Positions 1-6,557 of a DNA stretch of 6,994 nucleotides are shown here, one piece after another. The stretch comes from Clostridium sp. CAG:594. GTDB taxonomy: Bacteria; Bacillota_I; Bacilli_A; RF39; UBA660. The notes beneath the pieces were generated by a model. It ran no database searches, was not told the DNA's origin, and saw only the letters and a program-made list of their open reading frames with translations. Where the stretch lies: NCBI GenBank assembly GCA_000434835.1, contig FR881465.1, positions 47,042-54,035 of the forward strand, given 5' to 3'. A program made the translations under genes and the position numbers. The stretch's first letter is position 1; the number at the start of each line of letters is the position of its first letter.

Positions 1-1
1 A

Positions 2-337
2 AAAAAAGAAATTTGGTTTTTTATAGAAGATGTAACTCCATTTGGGAATCACTATTTAGATAATGATTGTAAACCTTTACTTTTTCATCCAATGTTGTCA
101 AGAGAATTAATTGAGCTATTTGAACAATCTTCGCAACTTCAAGGAATAATCTTTGCAACTAATTCGTTTGGAAATGAAAAGAAATTATTTGTATATCTTA
201 AAAGCAAAAAAGAGATTAACTTACTAAAAAAAGAATGTTCAAAAGAATCTGTAAAAAGTTTATTAGTTCAAAATCCATTATGCTCTACAACTTTAATGAA
301 AATAGATAATTTAGAAGAAGTTGAAAATAATGAATAA
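2..337 (+). CDS. Unrecognised protein, 3' end only (start lies before the window)
   Basis: The frame is open from base 2 to the TAA at 335-337, giving 111 codons with no upstream stop. The in-frame ATG at 92 is therefore probably internal: the residues before it (for example IEDVTPFGNHYLDND) read like ordinary folded protein, and there is no Shine-Dalgarno sequence before that ATG. The visible part is a soluble mixed alpha/beta chain with a lysine/glutamate-rich C-terminus, with no membrane segment, metal motif or catalytic signature that I can name. Its last 8 bases overlap the preferred recombinase start, so the two are probably co-transcribed and translationally coupled. That suggests a partner or regulator of the recombinase, but this is inference from position only. 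Confidence 0.75.
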   Translation, partial: KKEIWFFIEDVTPFGNHYLDNDCKPLLFHPMLSRELIELFEQSSQLQGIIFATNSFGNEKKLFVYLKSKKEINLLKKECSKESVKSLLVQNPLCSTTLMKIDNLEEVENNE

Positions 338-2243
338 TGGTATTAAAGTTCATGCTGGTCTTTATATGAGGGTATCAACTGAAGACCAAGCTCGTGAAGG
401 ATTTAGTTTACCAGAGCAAAAAGAACGATTAGAAGCTTACTGCAGGTTAAATAATTTTGAAATAGTAGATTATTATGAAGATGCTGGTATTAGTGCTAAA
501 AAAGGAAACTATAGACCTGAATGGGAAAGATTAAAAGAAGATATTAAAAGTAAAAAAATAAATACAATGATTGCCTTAAAACAAGATAGAATCACTAGGA
601 GTATTTATGATTGGGAAAATATATTAAGTTTTTTAGAAGAAAATGAAGCTTATTTAGATTTTGTATATGATGATATTAATACCACTACTTCAAATGGTAG
701 AATGATTTCACGTATTCTGATGAGTGTATCTCAAAATGAAATAGAAAGAACTTCTGAAAGAACTAAAGTTGGACTTGCTGGGGCAATAAAACAAGGACAC
801 ATTCCACATCAAGCACCAATTGGTTATAAACATGTAGATAAAATACTTGTTCCTGATGAATCAACTAAGGATATTGTTATTAGAATTTTTAATTTGTATC
901 ATAATGGATTATCATATCAAAAAATTGCTAATTTATTTAAAGAAGAAAAAGTTCTAGGTAAAGAAAATTGGAGAGATAATACAATTTTACATATTATTGA
1001 AAATGAAATATATAAAGGAGATTTCATTCATGGGAAAAGAACTAAAAATCCTACATATTATGAAAACGTTGTTGAACCAATTATTAGTAAAGAATTATGG
1101 GAAGAATGTCAACATCAAAAAAGAAATAACTCAAGAGCATATTCTAGAACTTTGACTTATATATTTTTACAAAAATGTCTATGCCCTAAATGTGGAAGAA
1201 TTTTAGGTGGAAAAGCATGCAAGAAAAAAGGTAATGAATATTTCTATTATTATTGTAGGGATTGTAAATTAAATATAAAAGAATCAGAAATTGAAAGAGG
1301 TTTTAAAGAAGTTGTTGATCAACTAACCGAGTATGACTCAATTGTTAATCAGTTCTTTGTTCCAATGATAATTAAAAATTTTGATGAACCAAGAGACAAA
1401 ATATATAAGGAAATTAATACGCAAAAGCAAAGATTAGAAAGAGCTAAGCTTGCTTACGTAGATGGTGCATTTACTCTTGATGATTATAAAGCAAAGGCAA
1501 AAATAATTGAAGATACAATTAAATCACTAGAAGAAAAAATAAATACAGCTGATAAATTTGAAGTATTTAATTATTCAGCAAAAGACATATTGATATCTCG
1601 TGATATCGCATTTATAAATAGTAAGCTTCACCCCGAAGAATATCAAGAAAGAATTAAAACTTGGAATAAAAGAACTCGTGAAGAAAAAGCAACTTTAGTT
1701 ATGAATTATGTAGATACTATTGAACTTAAATTAATTGGAAAAGAATGTTTTGTTAAAAATATCAACTTTAGAGAATCAATTGCAAAACCATGCAACGAAC
1801 TATATGATAAAGGTTATATTGATAGACCAACTCCTGCTGTATTTGGAAATGTTGTTGGAGAATTAAGGTTTAGTAATTACTTACCTGAAGAAGAAGTTGG
1901 AGAAATTGTTATGAGACTTAAAAATTTCTACAACGTATCTTATACTGAAGCAACATACTATGTTAAAAATCAAGTTTTCTTTTTTAATTTTATAAAAGAT
2001 AATTCTGCTATTGTAAGAGTATTTCCATTAGAAGATTATTATAAAAAAGATCCAGAAGTAAAAATGGAAGAATATAGATTTGGAATTATATATATCAAGG
2101 AAGATAACATTGTTGTAACTAAAGATAAAGATGAGTTAGATAAATTATTTAACTACATTCCTACCGAAGCATCTTTTACACCTTTAAGGGATTTAAAAGA
2201 TGTTCCTAGTAAACCGATTAAAATTGAATTAATAAAAAAATAA
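330..2243 (+). CDS. Large serine recombinase (TnpX-like site-specific integrase/excisionase)
   Basis: This enzyme would cut and rejoin DNA at the element's attachment sites through a 5'-phosphoserine link, driving excision and integration. From the ATG at 330 (637 residues): resolvase catalytic domain at about 8-155, opening with LYMRVSTEDQ (Arg14, nucleophile Ser16), then ALKQDRITRS (Asp86, Arg87, Arg90) and the ERTSERT start of the long helix; recombinase DNA-binding domain at about 160-265 (PIGYK, then a YKGDFIHGK segment); zinc ribbon with Cys285/Cys288 and Cys309/Cys312; coiled coil at about 355-410; and an unusual extra domain from about 500 to the end. A TTG at 321 is in frame, but the purine-rich AGAAGAAG at 312-319 lies 10 bases from ATG 330 and only 1 base from TTG 321, so ATG 330 is preferred. 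The gene overlaps the end of the upstream gene. Family assignment is secure; target site and directionality factor are unknown. Confidence 0.96.
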   Translation: MNNGIKVHAGLYMRVSTEDQAREGFSLPEQKERLEAYCRLNNFEIVDYYEDAGISAKKGNYRPEWERLKEDIKSKKINTMIALKQDRITRSIYDWENILSFLEENEAYLDFVYDDINTTTSNGRMISRILMSVSQNEIERTSERTKVGLAGAIKQGHIPHQAPIGYKHVDKILVPDESTKDIVIRIFNLYHNGLSYQKIANLFKEEKVLGKENWRDNTILHIIENEIYKGDFIHGKRTKNPTYYENVVEPIISKELWEECQHQKRNNSRAYSRTLTYIFLQKCLCPKCGRILGGKACKKKGNEYFYYYCRDCKLNIKESEIERGFKEVVDQLTEYDSIVNQFFVPMIIKNFDEPRDKIYKEINTQKQRLERAKLAYVDGAFTLDDYKAKAKIIEDTIKSLEEKINTADKFEVFNYSAKDILISRDIAFINSKLHPEEYQERIKTWNKRTREEKATLVMNYVDTIELKLIGKECFVKNINFRESIAKPCNELYDKGYIDRPTPAVFGNVVGELRFSNYLPEEEVGEIVMRLKNFYNVSYTEATYYVKNQVFFFNFIKDNSAIVRVFPLEDYYKKDPEVKMEEYRFGIIYIKEDNIVVTKDKDELDKLFNYIPTEASFTPLRDLKDVPSKPIKIELIKK

Positions 2244-2252
2244 AATACGTGG
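2242..2252 (+). repeat. 11-bp direct repeat, left copy
   Basis: AAAATACGTGG occurs here and again at 6547-6557 in the same orientation. The two copies bracket the relaxase, nuclease and membrane-protein genes. It might be a recombination core, but a match of this length in AT-rich intergenic DNA can easily arise by chance, and the match does not extend on either side. Confidence 0.25.
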
Positions 2253-2276
2253 CACGTTTTGTTGAACTTGTTCAAT
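2242..2276. repeat. Two short palindromes directly after the recombinase gene (operator or attachment-site candidate)
   Basis: Starting within the recombinase stop codon, the sequence contains ACGTG-G-CACGT (2247-2257) and then TTGAAC-TT-GTTCAA (2262-2275). Both are perfect inverted repeats around a 1- and a 2-base centre. The first is flanked by A4 and T4 runs and could act as a weak terminator, since ACGT/ACGT with a 3-base loop and a T-run follow the recombinase stop. The second looks more like a protein-binding site. Large serine recombinase att sites are also imperfect palindromes about a central dinucleotide, so an attachment-site role is possible. The sequence does not decide between these. 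Confidence 0.3.
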
Positions 2277-2366
2277 GAAAGTGGCGATAGTATTTTATGT
2301 CAATTCTTTATGTAGTTTTATTTCATTACAAAGTTTTGAAATATTACGAAATAAAGCAAACAGATT

Positions 2367-2425
2367 CTAAGGTGTTAAACCTTAGCCCACTGGTATCTTG
2401 TTAGTATGACAAGATACCTAGGGGG
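2367..2425 (+). other. Putative oriT / recombination site A (RSA) of the MobV relaxase
   Basis: Two perfect inverted repeats lie in tandem about 50 bases before the relaxase start. The first is CTAAGGT (2367-2373) and ACCTTAG (2379-2385) around a 5-base loop. The second is GGTATCTTGT (2392-2401) and ACAAGATACC (2409-2418) around the 7-base loop TAGTATG. CCC (2386-2388) and GGG (within 2421-2425) could extend the second stem after a small bulge. MobV origins of transfer, such as those of pMV158 and pT181, sit upstream of mob/pre and carry the nick at TAGTGTG/TTA at a hairpin loop. The loop here, TAGTATG followed by A, matches that pattern with one change, so the nick is predicted after G2408. 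Position, structure and loop sequence agree; cleavage is inferred. Confidence 0.75.
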
Positions 2426-2460
2426 TTATATATTATGTCAAAACAAAATATACCTAAAAA

Positions 2461-2474
2461 AGGATGGTGATAAA
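2461..2474 (+). promoter_or_regulatory. Ribosome binding site that fixes the relaxase start at 2475
   Basis: A purine-rich Shine-Dalgarno stretch (AAAGGATGG, about 2458-2466) lies 8 bases before ATG 2475. A longer in-frame ORF begins at ATG 2406, but that ATG is inside the oriT hairpin and has no ribosome binding site. The extra 23 residues also do not resemble the start of this family, which typically opens with a SYSFHIG-like segment, as found just after 2475. Confidence 0.75.
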
Positions 2475-3830
2475 ATGGAAGAACTTTCTTACTCTTTCCA
2501 TATTGGAAGTGATAAAAACAAGAAAAATAGTGTAAGGTTAACATCAAAAAATAATGTTAGTGGAACTAATTCTATGAGTAATAATGCTATTCAAAATGCT
2601 AAGCAATTATCAACAGCTGATAAACATAACTATAGAAAATATGATAATAGACAAGATGAAATTGTGGTTATAAAAGGAACTACTTCACTATATAATGATG
2701 TACTGCGTTTTTATAAAAATGAATTTGAAGAAGCAAGATTAGAATATAACAATAAGCAAACAAGAGATGATAGAAAAATAGATGATTATTTCAAAAAAAT
2801 TAGTAATAATTCAAAAAGTGATTTAGCGGTACAAATAATAATTGAACTTGGAAATAAAAAATTTTGGGATACTAAATCAATGACATATAAACATAAAATG
2901 ACCAATGTTTTTATAAAACAAGTTGATGATTTAGAACTATTACTTCCAAATTTTAAAATCTGTAGTGCTATTATTCATTATGATGAAACTTCTCCACACC
3001 TTCATATAGTTGGTGTACCCATAAAATACAATTGTAAAACTGGTATGTCTATTCAAGTTGGTAAAACTGATGTTTTTACGAGAAATTCCCTAAAAGAATT
3101 ACAGGATAAAATGAGGATTTTATGTATTGAAGAATATAATAAAGAATATAATTTAGATGCTACTCTAAAGAAAAAATTAAAAGGTAGAAATAAAGATATT
3201 CATGTATCTGATATGATTAATTATCAAGATACTAAAGATTTGATTGAAAAAAATAAAAAGAATCTTGAAATCATTAATAAAAATTCTATTGAACTTGATA
3301 AAGACACAATCAATATAAAAGATAAAATATTAACTCTAAAAAAAGCTTCTTTAAAAAAAGATACTTACCTCCTATCAAACGAAGATAAAAAAGCATTAGA
3401 AAACTATATTGATAAAATTGATAAAACTAATAACGAATATAAAAAAATAAATGGTCTTTCTTCTTCACTTAATAGTTTAAATCAAACCATAAAAGAAGAT
3501 AAAAAAGCAATTAAGGTACTTACAGAAAATAATAAAGCACTAGAACTGCGAGTTAAAAATCTCACTTTTAAAACAGAAAATCAAGAAGAATTAATTAGTG
3601 ATTTAAAGCAAGATAATTTTAATCTTAAATACAGATTACAACAATTAGAAGAATTCTTTAAGAAACTAGTAAATTTATTTAAGAGAATGATTAAAAAAGA
3701 TAGCAAAAAAGAATCTTATTTAGAAGTATTAGAAGATATGCACAACAATAGGATTATCAGTGATAATACCATAGATGACATTTTAAATAATAAAAATACT
3801 ATAAAAGAAAAAGACGATTTCGAATTATGA
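2475..3830 (+). CDS. mobV: MobV/Pre-family relaxase (plasmid recombination / mobilization protein)
   Basis: This protein should bind and nick the hairpin site just upstream, stay attached to the 5' end, and lead one strand into a recipient through a helper's secretion channel. From ATG 2475 it has 451 residues. The N-terminal relaxase domain (about 1-240) contains KHNYRKYDN at about 50-58, matching the HNxR motif that supplies the catalytic histidine in MobV enzymes such as MobM (here His51). It also contains HYDETSPHLH at 168-177, the metal-binding HxDExxPHxH motif. The rest (about 255-430) is lysine/glutamate-rich and predicted to be a long coiled coil, usual for the family and likely used for dimerization. 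The stop is the tandem TGA TAA (3828-3833). The gene ends 3 bases before the convergent nuclease gene. Both active-site motifs are intact, so it is probably functional. TnpZ of Tn4451 is the closest named analogue I can suggest. Confidence 0.94.
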   Translation: MEELSYSFHIGSDKNKKNSVRLTSKNNVSGTNSMSNNAIQNAKQLSTADKHNYRKYDNRQDEIVVIKGTTSLYNDVLRFYKNEFEEARLEYNNKQTRDDRKIDDYFKKISNNSKSDLAVQIIIELGNKKFWDTKSMTYKHKMTNVFIKQVDDLELLLPNFKICSAIIHYDETSPHLHIVGVPIKYNCKTGMSIQVGKTDVFTRNSLKELQDKMRILCIEEYNKEYNLDATLKKKLKGRNKDIHVSDMINYQDTKDLIEKNKKNLEIINKNSIELDKDTINIKDKILTLKKASLKKDTYLLSNEDKKALENYIDKIDKTNNEYKKINGLSSSLNSLNQTIKEDKKAIKVLTENNKALELRVKNLTFKTENQEELISDLKQDNFNLKYRLQQLEEFFKKLVNLFKRMIKKDSKKESYLEVLEDMHNNRIISDNTIDDILNNKNTIKEKDDFEL

Positions 3831-3833
3831 TAA

Positions 3834-5966
3834 TCATCTTTTTTTATAAACATTATAATGACATTTCGGACAGCCAACACCATTTACAATATGATTAATT
3901 CGTTGATTCCATTCATTTTTACATTTTGGACAGATCCACCATACTTTTTGACAACTGCCATATGAATATTTTTCTGGTTTTACGTTTAGATCATTATTTT
4001 TTTTGTAATTCCACATTTGCAACAATTCTTTATGTGTAGTAGTTATATCATTTATTCCTTTAACGATTAAACTGTTCGAGCAAACTGGGCATCCTCTTAT
4101 TAATCTATTCGATATTTTAGATTCCCATTCATGACCTTTTTTGCAAATCCACCATACTTTCTTACTGCTTCCTTTAAATACTTTGTTGGGAAAAATATTT
4201 AATTTATCATTTTTCTTATAATTCCATTCTTTTAATAGTTCAGGATTAGTTGTAGCTAAGTCATTAAATCCTTCTAACAGTTTTTGACTTGCACAATACG
4301 GACATGATGTTTTTCCTATTGTACGATGACTTATTGTAGCTTCATAGCTATGTCCAATAGGACAAATCCACCATACTTTTTTTGAAGAAGTTGAATAAAA
4401 CTGATTTGGTTTCATATCTCCGTTTTTTTGATAATCCCATTCTTTTGCTATCTTTGGATATAAATTACTCAATGATTTTGTTTTAATTGTATATTCAACT
4501 AAACTATATATTTTCATTCTATCATAATTAACATCTATTTTTATCCTTTGATTATAAACATTTTTTATAAAACTAGCTATTAACATACTTAAGTTTTTAT
4601 AATTATTGTCTGGTTTATAATATAGATCAATTGATGTATCATTTAATTCAGGACATCCTAATTCTCTTATTCTATATAAAATAATATTATTATCTTTACA
4701 TAGCTTATTTTTTAATATATCTTTTTTCTTATCTCTATGCCACATTCTTCCATCATATTCGATACCAATATTTTTGTTCTTTATATATATATCAATTTCT
4801 TTTCCTTTCAAGAAATCTGGTTCATAACTTTCAATAATAGAATTATCGATTTTTTGTAAATAATATGCAAAAGCTTTTTCAGGAAATGATATTCTCATCT
4901 CTTTTGCACATCTAGGACATCCACTTCCACTAGCTCTATTTCCAACAGTCATATTATATGAATGTCCAACAGGACAAATCCACCATACCTTCTTATCTGA
5001 AGTTTTACTTACTTTGCTCGGATTTATATTACAATTTTTTTGATAATCCCATTCTTTTGACAATTCAGGGTAATTATCAAGAAAACTTCCATTATTTTTT
5101 ATAACTGTTTCTATCTTCTTTTTTGTTCCTAAACTTGTAGCACATTTATTACATATTACATCATTTTTTATATGACAGGGGGATTTTTTAAATGATTCAT
5201 TACATATAGAACAAATCCACCATACTTTTTCCTTTGAATTTCTACCTAATTTATATGGATTGATAATATTTTTTTGATAATCCCAAAAATGTGTCCAACT
5301 TGGTTCAATTGTAAAAATATCATTATATCCTTTAAGAATTTTAACACCTGTACAATAGGGACATCCATGTCCATTTAACCTAGTAGCAATTGTTGCATCC
5401 CATTCATGACCATTTTCACAAATCCACCATATTTTTTTCCCAGAACCCTTACCAATATTATATGGTGAAATTGAGATGTTTTTATGGTAATTCCACTCTT
5501 TCAACAATTCGGGATTAGTAGTAGCAACATCGTTAAAACCTTTTTCGATTCTCCGATTAGCACATATTGGACATTTAATACCACTTGACTTTAATATAAT
5601 TGTTTGATCATATGAATGCCCAACAGGACAAGTCCACCATACTTTTTTCTTTGAACCATTTGATAATTCATCAGGGTAAATTCCTAGTTCATTATTTTTC
5701 TGATAATCCCATTCATCTAAAAGTTTAGGATTTGTTGTAGTTATGTCATTATATCCCTTTAATACTCTTTGGTTTGAACAATACGGACATCCAGTTCCTG
5801 ATTTCCGATGATTAACTGTAGCCTCATAGTTATGTCCTTTTGAACAAATCCACCATACTTTTTTTCCAGAGCCTATAGCTATCTTGTTTAAATCAATATT
5901 TATATTTTTTTCGTAATCATATTCTTTCATTAAATCTTCATTATCTTTTAATAAATTACTTTTCAT
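3834..5966 (-). CDS. Zinc-ribbon repeat protein with embedded PD-(D/E)XK/Vsr-like nuclease domain
   Basis: From the ATG at 5966 (710 residues) the protein has eight copies of a unit of about 70 residues, consensus P-LL-EWDYQKN...KKVWWICP-GHSY...R..G.GCPYC...LKGYNDI-TTN. The WW pairs start at 38, 110, 180, 249, 328, 532, 605 and 676. Each unit has Cys-x3-His plus Cys-x2-Cys zinc ligands; units 4 and 8 use Cys-x2-Cys twice. This matches the DUF4379 'probable zinc-ribbon' family. Between units 5 and 6 (about 362-502) lies a nuclease-like domain: FPEKAF (Glu363), EIDIYI (Asp392), IGIEYDG (Glu403), MWH (His410) and a YRIREL strand, a pattern of Vsr/DUF559-type PD-(D/E)XK folds. The catalytic residues look intact. 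A Shine-Dalgarno AAGGAG 10 bases before 5966 selects this start over ATG 5975, which is 1 base away from it. It overlaps the upstream membrane-protein gene by 11 bp. Substrate and role are unknown; DNA binding plus cleavage is inferred. Confidence 0.9.
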   Translation of the reverse strand: MKSNLLKDNEDLMKEYDYEKNINIDLNKIAIGSGKKVWWICSKGHNYEATVNHRKSGTGCPYCSNQRVLKGYNDITTTNPKLLDEWDYQKNNELGIYPDELSNGSKKKVWWTCPVGHSYDQTIILKSSGIKCPICANRRIEKGFNDVATTNPELLKEWNYHKNISISPYNIGKGSGKKIWWICENGHEWDATIATRLNGHGCPYCTGVKILKGYNDIFTIEPSWTHFWDYQKNIINPYKLGRNSKEKVWWICSICNESFKKSPCHIKNDVICNKCATSLGTKKKIETVIKNNGSFLDNYPELSKEWDYQKNCNINPSKVSKTSDKKVWWICPVGHSYNMTVGNRASGSGCPRCAKEMRISFPEKAFAYYLQKIDNSIIESYEPDFLKGKEIDIYIKNKNIGIEYDGRMWHRDKKKDILKNKLCKDNNIILYRIRELGCPELNDTSIDLYYKPDNNYKNLSMLIASFIKNVYNQRIKIDVNYDRMKIYSLVEYTIKTKSLSNLYPKIAKEWDYQKNGDMKPNQFYSTSSKKVWWICPIGHSYEATISHRTIGKTSCPYCASQKLLEGFNDLATTNPELLKEWNYKKNDKLNIFPNKVFKGSSKKVWWICKKGHEWESKISNRLIRGCPVCSNSLIVKGINDITTTHKELLQMWNYKKNNDLNVKPEKYSYGSCQKVWWICPKCKNEWNQRINHIVNGVGCPKCHYNVYKKR
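3840..4460 (-). repeat. C-terminal block of three zinc-ribbon coding repeats
   Basis: Units 6-8 of the zinc-ribbon protein. Period is about 213-219 bp. On the plus strand each unit is marked by TCCACCATA, the reverse complement of the VWWI codons. Unit 8, the last, has CPKC in place of the Cys-x3-His half-site and ends the protein soon after its second CPKC knuckle. Confidence 0.85.
4461..4883 (-). other. Nuclease-domain insertion between zinc-ribbon repeats 5 and 6
   Basis: This codes for about 140 residues that replace one inter-repeat linker. It starts at the FPEKAF helix, continues through the EIDIYI and IGIEYDG strands and the RIREL strand, and ends in a helical stretch before the PKIAKEWDYQKN start of repeat 6. 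The repeat rhythm is normal on either side, so the domain sits cleanly at a unit boundary and is not an interruption of a gene. Confidence 0.8.
4884..5950 (-). repeat. N-terminal block of five zinc-ribbon coding repeats
   Basis: Units 1-5 of the zinc-ribbon protein. The WW pairs are 72, 70, 69 and 79 residues apart. Unit 4 is the most diverged: its first knuckle is CSIC instead of Cys-x3-His, its spacing to the next unit is longer, and it lacks the LKGYNDI linker. Units 1-3 are nearly regular. Divergence between units is high enough that this is an old expansion, not a recent tandem duplication. Confidence 0.88.
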
Positions 5967-6480
5967 TAATACCATTCTCCTTAAACTTTGATTCGAATGA
6001 AGTTAACCTAAATACATATTTATAATTTTTACGAGGTGTTATTATATTAAAATTAAATTGATTACTTTCTATTTTATCCCAAAAAGGAAAAATAAAACTT
6101 AAATAGATTGAATCATAACAATCAATTCTTAATGGCAATTTTGCATTATCATATAGAGTGATTTCAGTAAATGAATTATTACTATATTTATGTGATTTAT
6201 CAACTTGTATATTTTTATTAAAATATTTTATACAATGTTTTGACGAATTTATTTTAACTTCATCTAAAGTTATTGGTAAAGATGAACAATTACTAATCTT
6301 CAAAGAAATTACTCCAAAATATTTACATTTATATGAAGTTGAACCTGTTGTGTAAAATGATTTTTCGTCTATAAATTTTATTTTTAACCTTACCTGCGAC
6401 TTTTTATATTCAATAAATTGAATAATTAATCCAATGATACCCGTTAAAGCACCAATAATAGCTATAATTAAAGTAATCAT
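5956..6480 (-). CDS. Single-pass membrane-anchored protein of unknown function, partner of the nuclease gene
   Basis: The 174-residue product starts at the ATG at 6480, with GAGGTG 7 bases upstream as a ribosome binding site. Residues 3-23 are a continuous hydrophobic segment (many Ile, Leu, Gly) followed by EYKKSQ, so the positive-inside rule puts the short N-terminus outside and the remaining 150 residues in the cytoplasm. There is no signal-peptidase site. The cytoplasmic part is rich in alternating hydrophobic residues, Ser, Thr and Asn, with few helix-like stretches, suggesting a beta-sandwich; I recognise no named domain or catalytic motif. It is the first gene of a leftward operon and overlaps the zinc-ribbon nuclease gene by 11 bp, so the two are probably translationally coupled and act together, for instance with this protein as membrane anchor or sensor. 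That role is inference. The coding call is strong. Confidence 0.82.
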   Translation of the reverse strand: MITLIIAIIGALTGIIGLIIQFIEYKKSQVRLKIKFIDEKSFYTTGSTSYKCKYFGVISLKISNCSSLPITLDEVKINSSKHCIKYFNKNIQVDKSHKYSNNSFTEITLYDNAKLPLRIDCYDSIYLSFIFPFWDKIESNQFNFNIITPRKNYKYVFRLTSFESKFKENGINEK

Positions 6481-6507
6481 ATTAACACCTCACAACATAT
6501 TACATCT

Positions 6508-6536
6508 ATTATATCATTTTTTTTGCATTTATTTAA
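6508..6536 (-). promoter_or_regulatory. Extended -10 promoter for the membrane protein / nuclease operon
   Basis: Read on the minus strand, TGATATAAT gives a perfect -10 (6508-6513) with the TGn extension. A weak -35 (TTAAAT, 6531-6536) lies 17 bases upstream, across an A-rich spacer. Transcription would start near 6501, about 20 bases before the ATG at 6480. No other good promoter is visible before this operon. Confidence 0.65.
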
Positions 6537-6546
6537 TCACTAGCAA

Positions 6547-6557
6547 AAAATACGTGG
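6547..6557 (+). repeat. 11-bp direct repeat, right copy
   Basis: This second copy of AAAATACGTGG matches 2242-2252. Its last bases supply the TG of the rightward extended -10 promoter. If it were an attachment core, integration would affect expression of the downstream transcript. Chance similarity is a live alternative. Confidence 0.25.

Larger units (their letters stand above)
1..6557. mobile_element. Part of an integrative mobilizable element (serine recombinase + MobV relaxase + cargo operon)
   Basis: A large serine recombinase and a MobV/Pre relaxase lie next to each other on the plus strand, with an oriT-like hairpin site between them, and a cargo operon follows on the opposite strand. 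In known biology this pairing defines Tn4451/Tn4453-type mobilizable transposons (TnpX recombinase, TnpZ relaxase), which excise as circles and borrow a conjugation apparatus from a helper. No coupling protein, mating-pair genes or replication gene is visible, which fits a mobilizable rather than self-transmissible element. The boundaries are not established: the left end lies before the window or is unseen, and the right end given here is only the edge of a weak 11-bp direct-repeat candidate. The element call is fairly secure; the extent is not. Confidence 0.65.

Noticed and set aside
2262..2296. Promoter for the relaxase gene (TTGTTC at 2268, TATTTT at 2291, 17-bp spacing)
   Set aside because: Both boxes match consensus poorly and such matches are common in AT-rich DNA; the relaxase may be read from upstream instead.
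2406..2474. N-terminal extension of the relaxase from ATG 2406
   Set aside because: The ATG sits in the oriT hairpin without a ribosome binding site, while ATG 2475 has a good one and begins with a typical family start.
3826..3845. Intrinsic terminator between the convergent genes
   Set aside because: The only hairpin is 4 bp of mostly A-T pairs with a 3-base loop; too weak to annotate despite the following T-run.
3925..5865. Regularly spaced TCCACCATA motif resembling a repeat or CRISPR-like array
   Set aside because: The eight copies are about 210 bp apart (wider across the nuclease insertion) and encode the VWWI core of the protein repeats; spacing and coding frame explain them fully.
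5967..5975. Alternative start of the nuclease gene at ATG 5975
   Set aside because: That ATG is only 1 base from the AAGGAG ribosome binding site, too close for initiation; ATG 5966 has a spacing of 10.
6158..6355. Plus-strand ORF of 65 codons
   Set aside because: It lies wholly inside the membrane-protein gene on the other strand, has no ribosome binding site, and its product looks like a shadow of that gene.
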